Part shown: positions 15,693-23,513 of the stretch, piece by piece | Layout: each line of letters opens with the position of its first letter | Position numbering within the stretch: position 1 is the first letter of the stretch | Assembly: GCA_002723275.1 (NCBI GenBank) | Contig: PBNZ01000033.1 | Location: 96,855-132,414, forward strand | DNA length: 35,560 nucleotides | Reading direction: 5' to 3' | Source of the DNA: Planctomycetaceae bacterium | GTDB taxonomy: Bacteria; Planctomycetota; Planctomycetia; Pirellulales; Pirellulaceae | Notes under the pieces: model-generated | The model's database searches: none | Told to the model about the DNA's origin: nothing | What the model saw: the letters and a program-made list of their open reading frames with translations, nothing else | Translations under genes and position numbers: made by a program

Positions 15693-18638
15693 TCACTTTT
15701 GCTGCAAGAACGCGATCAACGATCGCATCTGAACCGGATTCAGCTCCTTTTCGATCCCTTCAGGCATGAGCGAGGTCTTGAGCGTCTCAAGCGTTTCGAT
15801 TTGCTCCCGAGCGATTGTCTGGCGCTTGCCATCTGCCTGAATCAAGGTTACCCCCGCGTTATCCTCTGCTGCCAGCAAGCCCTGAACCACTCGTCCATCA
15901 ACCGTTTGAGCGACACATGTCACATAGTTCGGATTGATCGCCATATTGGGATCAAGAATGTGCGACAGCAGGTCTTCCACACTTCGGTGGGATTGAGAAG
16001 TCAGTTCCGGCCCGACGCGATTCCCAACGTCACCTGCCTGATGGCAAGTCGCGCAATGCTTCACAAAAAGTTGCTTGCCGGTTGCGACACTGCCCTGCTC
16101 CGGTAATTGACTCAACCATGCCTCGACGATCGCCTTCCGATTGCTGTATTCCTCATCTCCCCAAAACGCCTTCGCTCGTTCAGCGATCTCGGCTGTGGAC
16201 CATCGCAATAAGGTTCGTCGTTGCTCAAGATCTAGATTGAGTTCATTGACAGCAATCCGCTCCTGCTCAACGGCGTCCAGAAGATCACTATGGAAATTCC
16301 GCCGGGAGAGCATCAATTGGATCGCCTTAGTCCGAAGCGTCGGTCGCAGTTGTGTCCAAACCTGAGAGATCAAAAGTGCGGTCTTCGGGTCGTTGAGCTG
16401 CTCAAGGGCCTCAAGAGCTGCCTGCTGAATTTCGAGGTCCTCATTCGCATTCAGTAGATCGACAAGGCGCGGGGTCGATTCGGAATGATTAAGACGAGCA
16501 AGGATTCGAATCGCAGCCAAGCGATCAGAGCGCGGTACATCGGGTTGTCCAGCGGCAGTGCTGGCCCTTGTCAAACGAGCCTGCAGGGAAGCGGGTGCCG
16601 TTACCTCCGACTGGCGGTAGAGATCGAACAATGGCAAGTCGAGAGACGAATCGGCATTTTCCCAACCGGCGAGCAAACGGGACAGGACCGGCGCATCCAG
16701 TCGTTGTGCGGGCCGTCGCTCCCACCCTTCATGAAATCCTGTCAGCAGCGACTTTTGTAATTCCGGGGAAAGCTGAAGAGGCGCTTGCTGGGCCCACACG
16801 ACCAAGCGTTCCTGATCGCCCGCGGGCAAAGCCGCCACGACATTGGCTGACAATTCGCGAAGCACTTGATCGGCCACGTCAACATCATCTGGATCGGCGA
16901 CGACTCTCTTTAGCAGTTCGAAACTCGCTTCATTAGCTCCCACGTAGACAGCTCGTCGCGACCAGGGATGGGTGGCATCGAGTTTCAACATTGCCCACAA
17001 ACCTTGAGCCTTGCCATCCGCAGGCGCTGAAGAAACAGACAAAGCCGCCCAATATCGCACGTGTGGATGTTCGTCTTGCAAACGGCCTACCAGTTCCTTG
17101 CCGACTGCCGACCATTCTGGATAATTCACGGCGAGTCGAACGGCGGTTTGTCGGACTCCATGATGCGAGTCTTTTAACGCGGACAAAAGATCGTCTTTAA
17201 AAAGCTGACCCAGACTATCCAACAGCCAGAGACTTCTCACTCGAGCCTCGGGTTGGGATGCCCCAAGGCCGTGCTTACTCACCCGTGCAGAGGTCGCCGC
17301 GGAACGATTCTCCCAGAGTAGGCGTTGCGCTGTATCACGAACCCAGGGATTAGGATGCCCCAAAGCGATGACCCGTTCGACCTCGCTCAAAGCAGCGGGA
17401 CGAACTACATCCATTGCCTTCGAACCACGCGGAACAATTCGATAAATGCGTCCGCGGTTCTCACCCTCTCGAACATCCATGTGTTGCAGCACTTTTTCCG
17501 GAATGTAATCGGGATGTTCGATGACTGCTCTCTGCATATCCAGCAGATAGATCGCGCCGTCAGGTCCATGTTCGAGACCAATGGGCCGAAAATTCGGATC
17601 GCGGCTGGCAATAAACTCACGAGTCTGTTCTTCCCCAGCGCGTCGTCCTCCGAATATCGGTCCGTTCACATAGAGTTGATCCCGATGCACGATATTACAG
17701 ACGACATCGCAGACGAAAATGCTGTTGTCCAATGTCGGAAAAAGTGACCCGGCCGGAATGATGCCCATCCCCCCGGCGGAAGAAAAGTGACCGGCCTGCT
17801 CGGGATGGTTGACCCGCGTCACAGCTTCGACGATCGGATAAATGCGAGCGGATGCACCGTGATCGGAGATGCTGTGAGTCAGCTCCCATCTCGGAAGCTC
17901 AGGCCTCGACTCGAGTAACTCCAAGGGCATGATCTGTTGTTGGAGGTACTCAATGTTATAGGTTGTAAACCGATTCCCCCAGGAATCAAAAATCAGCCCG
18001 AAGCCGCCTCCCGTCGCCCAAGTTCGCTTCAGGTCTTGCTGGTCGAGATCGACGGACAAATCAGCGCTGCGGATCGACAGTTTCTGGTCAGGCATCTGCG
18101 GGAAAAAAATCTTTCCACCATTCCCGCCGTTGGCAAGGTGCAAACGGTTATCAAATCCAAAACGAAGACTGTTCGCATTACTGTCCGTCACGCCGAGACG
18201 TAAGCCATCCACAACAACTCGCTTGACGTCAGCTTGGTCGTCGCCATCAGTATCTTCGAGATAGAGCACCTGCGGAGGGGCGCAAACCAGGATGCCGTTT
18301 TTCCAGGCCTTAACGGAAGTCGGGAAACTCAAATCGGTGGCGAAGACCACCGACTGGTCGGCTCGCCCATCCTGATCGCGGTCACGGAGTAGACGCACCG
18401 TTCCACCGGGGCGATTCTCGGGCCCTATCCCGTATGGGTAATCCCGCATTTCGACAACGTAACATGTCCCATCTGCTGCAAAATCAATCGCGACGGGATC
18501 GACCACGTCGGGCTCTGATGCAAACAGCGAGAGTTCAATATCAGAGTGATGCTCGAAGGAATCTAATTCCTGAGCAAAACTACTGAGTGGTAAACAAACC
18601 ACGACTAGCTGCATTAATGAGTAAGGAAGAAAACGCAT
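15693..18638 (-). CDS. PVC-type cytochrome c protein with HEAT-like repeats
   Basis: The frame can start at a GTG at 18713, but the ATG at 18638 has a GGGGAA Shine-Dalgarno and begins a signal peptide (MRFLPYSLMQLVVVCLPLSS). The 981-residue protein has an N-terminal beta-propeller of the membrane-bound dehydrogenase type (PVAIDFAADGTCYVVEMRDY, DRDQDGRADQ, LEHGPDGAIYLLDMQRAVIE), a middle of HEAT-like repeats (about 420-800), and a C-terminal cytochrome c domain with C862-A-T-C865-H866 and a following LIAFLQQK end. Such proteins are numerous in planctomycetes and are thought to oxidise sugars or similar compounds in the periplasm; the substrate is unknown. It follows the sigma factor gene by 82 bp. 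Confidence 0.92.
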   Translation of the reverse strand: MRFLPYSLMQLVVVCLPLSSFAQELDSFEHHSDIELSLFASEPDVVDPVAIDFAADGTCYVVEMRDYPYGIGPENRPGGTVRLLRDRDQDGRADQSVVFATDLSFPTSVKAWKNGILVCAPPQVLYLEDTDGDDQADVKRVVVDGLRLGVTDSNANSLRFGFDNRLHLANGGNGGKIFFPQMPDQKLSIRSADLSVDLDQQDLKRTWATGGGFGLIFDSWGNRFTTYNIEYLQQQIMPLELLESRPELPRWELTHSISDHGASARIYPIVEAVTRVNHPEQAGHFSSAGGMGIIPAGSLFPTLDNSIFVCDVVCNIVHRDQLYVNGPIFGGRRAGEEQTREFIASRDPNFRPIGLEHGPDGAIYLLDMQRAVIEHPDYIPEKVLQHMDVREGENRGRIYRIVPRGSKAMDVVRPAALSEVERVIALGHPNPWVRDTAQRLLWENRSAATSARVSKHGLGASQPEARVRSLWLLDSLGQLFKDDLLSALKDSHHGVRQTAVRLAVNYPEWSAVGKELVGRLQDEHPHVRYWAALSVSSAPADGKAQGLWAMLKLDATHPWSRRAVYVGANEASFELLKRVVADPDDVDVADQVLRELSANVVAALPAGDQERLVVWAQQAPLQLSPELQKSLLTGFHEGWERRPAQRLDAPVLSRLLAGWENADSSLDLPLFDLYRQSEVTAPASLQARLTRASTAAGQPDVPRSDRLAAIRILARLNHSESTPRLVDLLNANEDLEIQQAALEALEQLNDPKTALLISQVWTQLRPTLRTKAIQLMLSRRNFHSDLLDAVEQERIAVNELNLDLEQRRTLLRWSTAEIAERAKAFWGDEEYSNRKAIVEAWLSQLPEQGSVATGKQLFVKHCATCHQAGDVGNRVGPELTSQSHRSVEDLLSHILDPNMAINPNYVTCVAQTVDGRVVQGLLAAEDNAGVTLIQADGKRQTIAREQIETLETLKTSLMPEGIEKELNPVQMRSLIAFLQQK

Positions 18639-18720
18639 GCGATTCCCCAGGTTATCTCCATATCGTGCATGCTTGAAGTTTAACCGGAAACGATGGAATT
18701 GTCGCCTCTTCACAGAGAGT

Positions 18721-19650
18721 TCAAGATAGGCATTCTTCCAACGTATCGAATGCCTGCTGTCGCTCAGGAGTCACAGCCATTTGCCGAAGCTTCGTGATCG
18801 CACGACGTTCCAATTGTCTAACACGTTCTCGGGTCACGCCATATTCGTCGGCGAGCGTTTGTAACGTGCAGCCCGGGTAGTCACTGAGCCCAAAACGAGA
18901 GCGAACGACGTGAGCTTCCCGCTGCCCTAGCTCACCGATCATCACATCCAATGTGGAAATTGCTCGGCGTCGCAGTCGCTGCTCCGACTCGGTTGAACGC
19001 TGATCATGAATGCAAATCAGATCATTCGAATCAAGGTTTACAAAAGCCCGTTTCCGTTGCCGCGTGACAAAACGCCCCAACTCGGTGCGAATGGCCCGCG
19101 TTGCATAAGAACTAAATCGGTAGCCTCGATGAGGGTCAAACAGCTCCACCGAACGAATGAGAGTCACGCAGGCTTGCCCGATAAGATCGTCCAATTCAGT
19201 CCGGGGATCGGAAAAAGATCTGGCTACCGAAATCGCTAATTTGAAGAAAACTTCGACAAGATGTCGATGTATCGCGTCAGCTCGATTCCGATAGGCTTCA
19301 AGTTCCGACAGCAAGAGAGGATCGGGATGGTCGGGATCGAGTCGTTGTCGGCCCTCTGACAACCGCTGCTTCGCGATGTTCAGTTCGCAGAAAAGGAGTT
19401 TCTCGTCTCGGGCCGGCATCCGCTCAGAGCGATCCCGACTAAGCGGAGACCAGGGTTGGAACAAGATGTTCGCCAGGTCGACAGGATGGTAGTCGAGTTC
19501 GAGACGATGGATCTCGCCTGCTCGACGTTGGAGGTCGCCATCAACCGTGCTGCAGCGAGATCGATCCCAGACAACTTCTGAAGAGCGAGCCGTGGCGTCA
19601 GGGAGCAGTCCTGAGCGATTTGCGGTGCTGTTCAACAGGGAGAGGGCCAT
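18721..19650 (-). CDS. Sigma-70 family RNA polymerase sigma factor
   Basis: The ATG at 19650, 10 bp after the stop of the RegA-type gene, gives 309 residues; longer readings overlap that gene. Region 2 spans about residues 127-200 (LVEVFFKLAISVARSF, DLIGQACVTLIRSVELFD, GYRFSSYATRAIRTEL), and region 4 spans about 237-292 with a helix-turn-helix (TLQTLADEYGVTRERVRQLE). No recognisable region 3 is present; a linker of about 35 residues takes its place. The first 125 residues match no sigma region I know and are rich in Arg, Leu and Asp. It is the third gene of the kinase-regulator-sigma run, so its level may follow the redox regulator. Confidence 0.9.
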   Translation of the reverse strand: MALSLLNSTANRSGLLPDATARSSEVVWDRSRCSTVDGDLQRRAGEIHRLELDYHPVDLANILFQPWSPLSRDRSERMPARDEKLLFCELNIAKQRLSEGRQRLDPDHPDPLLLSELEAYRNRADAIHRHLVEVFFKLAISVARSFSDPRTELDDLIGQACVTLIRSVELFDPHRGYRFSSYATRAIRTELGRFVTRQRKRAFVNLDSNDLICIHDQRSTESEQRLRRRAISTLDVMIGELGQREAHVVRSRFGLSDYPGCTLQTLADEYGVTRERVRQLERRAITKLRQMAVTPERQQAFDTLEECLS

Positions 19651-19660
19651 GAAATCCAAC

Positions 19661-20278
19661 CTAGTCCGGTGCTCGCTTTCGCAATTTCCTTTGTAGTGAT
19701 CTTCGATGAATCCCCAGGCGTCGAGCTGCCTCCGAAATATTGCCAGCACAATCCGCCAACACACGATGAATGTGTTCCCATTCAGCACGTGCGAGTGACG
19801 GAACCTCTTGATTCTCCGTCTGTGTCTCCTCCAGATTGATTTCGGATCGCTCGAATGCAGCCAGAATGTCATCCGCATCAGCTGGTTTTGGTAGAAAGTT
19901 CACCGCACCCAACTTAACGGCCTCGACTGCAGTCGAGATGCTTCCGAACCCAGACAAGATCACGACGCGTGTAGAGGGGCAGACGCGGAGCAGATCACGA
20001 ACAAGTTCTAGGCCGGTCCGGCCCGGCATTCTCAAGTCGACAACGGCCAAGTCTGGCGCCGCCTTTCTCGCCAATTGCATCGCTTCGTCGTAATCTGCTG
20101 CCGTCCGAACCTCGAAGTCACGATCTCGGAAAGCGCGTGCGAGTCGCTCGCGGAACAATTCGCTGTCGTCCACGAGCAAAAGTCGCTCGCGGCCCCGGTC
20201 TTCCACTGACGTAATCTCGACTTTTTCCACCGCTCGATCACTGTCGGAGAACTGCGCGTCTCGAACCTCAAACTTCAT
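19661..20278 (-). CDS. regA: RegA/ActR/PrrA-type response regulator
   Basis: The frame reaches 20341, but the ATG at 20278 is chosen; it gives 205 residues and follows a GAGA. An ATG at 20290 is also possible. The receiver domain has D37-D38, phospho-acceptor D81 (LAVVDLRMPG), S109 and K131 (LPKPAD). The C-terminus is a Fis-type helix-turn-helix (GNISEAARRLGIHRRSLQRK, about 179-198), which is diagnostic of RegA, ActR and PrrA. In proteobacteria these regulators control genes of respiration, photosynthesis and nitrogen or carbon fixation in response to redox state. The gene sits between its likely kinase and a sigma factor. The longest frame would read through the RegA-box-like repeat at 20324-20340. 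Confidence 0.9.
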   Translation of the reverse strand: MKFEVRDAQFSDSDRAVEKVEITSVEDRGRERLLLVDDSELFRERLARAFRDRDFEVRTAADYDEAMQLARKAAPDLAVVDLRMPGRTGLELVRDLLRVCPSTRVVILSGFGSISTAVEAVKLGAVNFLPKPADADDILAAFERSEINLEETQTENQEVPSLARAEWEHIHRVLADCAGNISEAARRLGIHRRSLQRKLRKRAPD

Positions 20279-20323
20279 CGAATATCTCATTTTGAGTCTA
20301 TCAATGGGAGGACTTTTCAAACA

Positions 20324-20340
20324 TGCGGCAAATTGTCGCA
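20324..20340. promoter_or_regulatory. Candidate RegA/PrrA box upstream of the response regulator
   Basis: TGCGGCAAATTGTCGCA is an inverted repeat (TGCGGCAA / TTGTCGCA) with one central base. Read on the minus strand, the inner 15 bases match 14 of 15 positions of the RegA/RegR consensus GNGRCRTTNNGNCGC as I remember it; on the plus strand, 13 of 15. It lies 45 bp before the regulator start, in the 161-bp gap after the kinase gene. It suggests autoregulation of the regulator and sigma factor. Confidence 0.55.
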
Positions 20341-20439
20341 CAGACGGCCATTCGCCTTTAAGCGGGAAGAGGCAAAAGGATCCACCACCGCTCCTGTGAA
20401 GTATTCGAGGTTTGTCCCAAATGACAAGATTCGGACCGC

Positions 20440-21759
20440 TTACAAAGCAGACGATTGATTCCCGGTGGACAGTTCGACAACGGCGGTCACCCCTGCTCCT
20501 GCCGAAGAATCCAGTTGTAACGTTCCTCCCAGCCGTTCAATCACGCTTCTGGCGAGAAACAGTCCCAAACCCATCCCACGACCTGGCTCTTTCGTTGTGA
20601 AGAAGGGCTCTCCCGCCCGCTCGAAGGTGGCTGCTTCCATCCCGGGCCCTTCGTCATGCACGACGATTCGCACGCGATCCACCCCCTTTGCGACGGACAA
20701 ATGGACTCTTCCCTCCGGACCGCTGGCATCGAGCCCATTTTGGAGGAGTCCGCGGAGCGCCTGGGCCAGGCTGTCAGGAGGCACTTGTACATCCACGGCA
20801 GCCACTTCTTTCGGCATGACAAGATCAATACGGCTGGCGTCCGTGAGTTCGTCGATCGTGGAGTGAATCAAGGCTTCAACGGAAATAAGTTCTAACGGTT
20901 CCCCGGCAATTTTACGGGCACGACCGGTCATGCGCGCAAGAATGGTTTGGCAATGATCAACCTCTGTTCGAATCAAGGCAACGTCTTCTGCAAGCGTTTC
21001 TTTCTGCTCACCCAAATGCCGTGACATTTCATTAGAAATCACCGCAATCGTCGAAAGCGGCGTCGCGAGCTCGTGAGCCGCTCCACCTGCCAAAGTCCCA
21101 AGTGCTTCAAGTTTTTCGCTGCGTGACTTTTCTCGTTCGACGCGACGCAATTCTGCCTGCGTGTTTTCAAGCTGATGAATGACTCGCTTGACAAACAGAA
21201 TGATCACCAAGGCACAAGTCGTCATCGCGACGAATAGACCTAATTCGCTAAAGCTGATCACCAATCCCTGAGGACCCGTTGAAAACTTGAGCTCGGGAAC
21301 TTCAACATGGAAAACAAGTACGAAGGCCAATCCACCCACCGCGACAGCTATCAAACTCCAACCCCATTTTTCTGGCAGAATGACTGCGCCAAGAGCCAGA
21401 TTCACAAGATAAAAGACGGCAAACGGATTCGTCGCCCCACCGGCGAAAAACAAGAGCGTGGTGAGCGACAACAGGTCGATTACCATCACAGCACCGAGCA
21501 GTGCTGCTCCGTCGATCCACAATCGGCGCTCAGCCAATGGACTCATCGATCGCAAGGAAAGCGTCAGCCAACAATTCGTGAATGCCGTGAACGCAATCAC
21601 CGCGAGCAACGGTCCTAAAGCGAGCGGAATCCACAAGACAAAGGCCGCAACAATAATCGTCGCCAACTGTCCAGCCACTGCAACCCACCGAAGGCGAATC
21701 AGCCAGGCGGCTTTCGCAATCCACTGATAGGGTCGGTCCGTGGGCGAAGTTGAATTCAT
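20440..21759 (-). CDS. regB: RegB/PrrB-type redox-sensing histidine kinase
   Basis: The ATG at 21759 gives 439 residues; the open frame reaches a TTG at 21783. About six membrane helices fill residues 28-190. Between them lies GGATNPF (107-113), the conserved quinone-binding motif of RegB. The H-box is GTLAGGAAHELATPLSTI with H229, followed by C270 in EVDHCQTILARM, at the place of the redox-active cysteine in RegB. The ATPase domain shows LLQNGLDAS, DEGPGME and GRGMGLGLFLA. In proteobacteria RegB phosphorylates RegA when the quinone pool is reduced. The partner gene lies 161 bp downstream. The gene shares a 149-bp divergent gap with the VKOR-DsbA fusion. Confidence 0.9.
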   Translation of the reverse strand: MNSTSPTDRPYQWIAKAAWLIRLRWVAVAGQLATIIVAAFVLWIPLALGPLLAVIAFTAFTNCWLTLSLRSMSPLAERRLWIDGAALLGAVMVIDLLSLTTLLFFAGGATNPFAVFYLVNLALGAVILPEKWGWSLIAVAVGGLAFVLVFHVEVPELKFSTGPQGLVISFSELGLFVAMTTCALVIILFVKRVIHQLENTQAELRRVEREKSRSEKLEALGTLAGGAAHELATPLSTIAVISNEMSRHLGEQKETLAEDVALIRTEVDHCQTILARMTGRARKIAGEPLELISVEALIHSTIDELTDASRIDLVMPKEVAAVDVQVPPDSLAQALRGLLQNGLDASGPEGRVHLSVAKGVDRVRIVVHDEGPGMEAATFERAGEPFFTTKEPGRGMGLGLFLARSVIERLGGTLQLDSSAGAGVTAVVELSTGNQSSAL

Positions 21760-21908
21760 GAAAACCGGCCACTCGTGTGTCAAAGGTCGCTGCTTCAGTT
21801 ACATCGCAGTATCGGACGAGCCCCTCGGAACGGCAACCCGGCAGCCCCCCCAACCGCACCATTTTTGTGCGAGTTGCGACGACAGGACTGGCGATCTATC
21901 TTTGAAGC

Positions 21909-23282
21909 ATGACCGAACTCTTCCCATCAGCTAATCGAAGCGACATGACATGGACGCTCCTTGATAGCAAACATAGGATCGCGGTCCAAGCCATCAGCGT
22001 CACCGCTATGCTGATGGCAGGTTATCTGGTGTTTATGAAATGGACCGGACAGATCACGAATCTGATCGGATGCGGTGGCGATGCCGACTGTGCAAATGTC
22101 CTGGGAGGTCGATGGTCAAGCTGGCTACTGATCCCCATCAGCGGTTGGTGCCTGGTCGCCTATCTCGTTCTTTTCACAACTTCGACCACGGCAGGTCGGC
22201 AACGTTGGTCCCAGTGCGCCATCGTCTTCATGGGACTATTACTTGCAACCGCCGCGATCTGGTTCATGTTTCTGCAAATCGCCGTCGAACAACAATTGTG
22301 CCCATGGTGCATCGTGCTACACGCGTTGGGAATCTCCGCAGCCGGTATCATCATTCATGGCTTGAGCAAAGCGCCACTCCACCACCGCGACAGAATTCTA
22401 CCGCCAGCCTTCGCCATGACCGTGCTTGCAATGTTCGCACTGGTTACAGGACAGATCTGGGGGCCACTTCCAAAAACCTACCAAATCAGCGAGGGCTCCG
22501 AAGCCACAACGTTCGAATCGCCCGACACGGAGGCGATCTCGACCGCCGCAGAAACTCAACCCTGCAATCCTCCTGAAGATTTCAAACAAACGGATCCCAA
22601 AGCAGGCGTCGTAGAACCAACCACCTTGCCAAACTCATCCGCCGATGAACCTTCCCTGGAATTGCCGGCGCATTTGGACGAGACCTCTTTCACCCCCAGA
22701 GTCCTCCGCTATTTCGGTGGCGAGCTTGAGTATGAAGTTGGAGACGTTCCCTTTCTGGGCAAGAAGGATGCTGAAGTCTTTCTCGTCAAGTATTTTGACT
22801 ACACCTGCCACACCTGCCGCGACCTGCACGGTGCGCTCGACCAATTGCTTGAAAAATATCCAGACCGACTTGGCGTCGTCGTCATCCCTTGTCCTTTAAA
22901 TCGCAGTTGCAACTCGTACATGCGTCCTGGCGCGAAGGATCATCAATACGCATGCGAATTGGCGACGCTTGGTCTCAAGGTCTGGCGAGCAGATCCGGAG
23001 AAATTTGTTGAATTCCATGAAGCGATGTTCAAGCACCAGGGGAAAGTCACTCCGGCCAAGGCGGAAGCTTTTGCGGAAACGCTTGTCGGGAAAGACAAAC
23101 TGAACAACGTTTCTCTCGACCTTTGGGTACCCGAGACGCTGCAAAAAGCAATCAATGTATACGGCGTTTTGAGCAGGTCGAATGGCCGCATGCCCAAACT
23201 CTTGATCTCTGAAAAGCGCGTGATGCATGGGTTACCGCAAAACTTAGCCGAGTTAGAAGGGCTGGTTCTCCCGTTACCCTAA
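21909..23282 (+). CDS. VKOR-DsbA fusion, disulfide-forming membrane protein
   Basis: The 457-residue protein joins a vitamin K epoxide reductase domain to a DsbA-like thioredoxin domain. The VKOR part has helices at about 26-46, 72-92, 100-125, 130-152 and 160-182, the loop cysteines C55 and C61 (GCGGDADC) and the active-site CPWC (131-134). A Pro/Glu/Thr-rich linker of about 85 residues follows. The thioredoxin part has FLVKYFDYTCHTCRDLH with C300 and C303, and the cis-proline in GRMPKLLI. VKOR passes electrons from the periplasmic thioredoxin domain to quinone, so the protein can make disulfide bonds by itself. A later ATG (SDMTWTL) is possible. It diverges from the RegB-type kinase gene. 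Confidence 0.93.
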   Translation: MTELFPSANRSDMTWTLLDSKHRIAVQAISVTAMLMAGYLVFMKWTGQITNLIGCGGDADCANVLGGRWSSWLLIPISGWCLVAYLVLFTTSTTAGRQRWSQCAIVFMGLLLATAAIWFMFLQIAVEQQLCPWCIVLHALGISAAGIIIHGLSKAPLHHRDRILPPAFAMTVLAMFALVTGQIWGPLPKTYQISEGSEATTFESPDTEAISTAAETQPCNPPEDFKQTDPKAGVVEPTTLPNSSADEPSLELPAHLDETSFTPRVLRYFGGELEYEVGDVPFLGKKDAEVFLVKYFDYTCHTCRDLHGALDQLLEKYPDRLGVVVIPCPLNRSCNSYMRPGAKDHQYACELATLGLKVWRADPEKFVEFHEAMFKHQGKVTPAKAEAFAETLVGKDKLNNVSLDLWVPETLQKAINVYGVLSRSNGRMPKLLISEKRVMHGLPQNLAELEGLVLPLP

Positions 23283-23413
23283 GCGACTCGGCACTCTCCG
23301 CCCTGTCGAGTAATCCTCGTTAAATAATCTTGTGATGTCGCGCCTTGGCTCATGGTTTTCAACCTTCAAATGCCGTGGAAAGCCATTCTCCGGTTTCCCT
23401 CTCCCGGATTAAT

Positions 23414-23442
23414 TTGCCGAATTTGTCGCGGACAATTATGAT
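23414..23442 (+). promoter_or_regulatory. Sigma-70-type promoter for the first FG-GAP gene
   Basis: TTGCCG (23414-23419) and TATGAT (23437-23442) are exactly 17 bp apart. The -10 matches 5 of 6 bases of TATAAT and the -35 matches 4 of 6. The expected start of transcription is near 23449, about 65 bp before the GTG at 23514. This is the best promoter-like sequence I saw in the window. Confidence 0.5.
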
Positions 23443-23513
23443 CGGTTCGGAAGTCTACCAATGGACGCTCGATAAACGGGGCCGTGAGCGGAAACGGTTG
23501 AGGGAAAATACGG

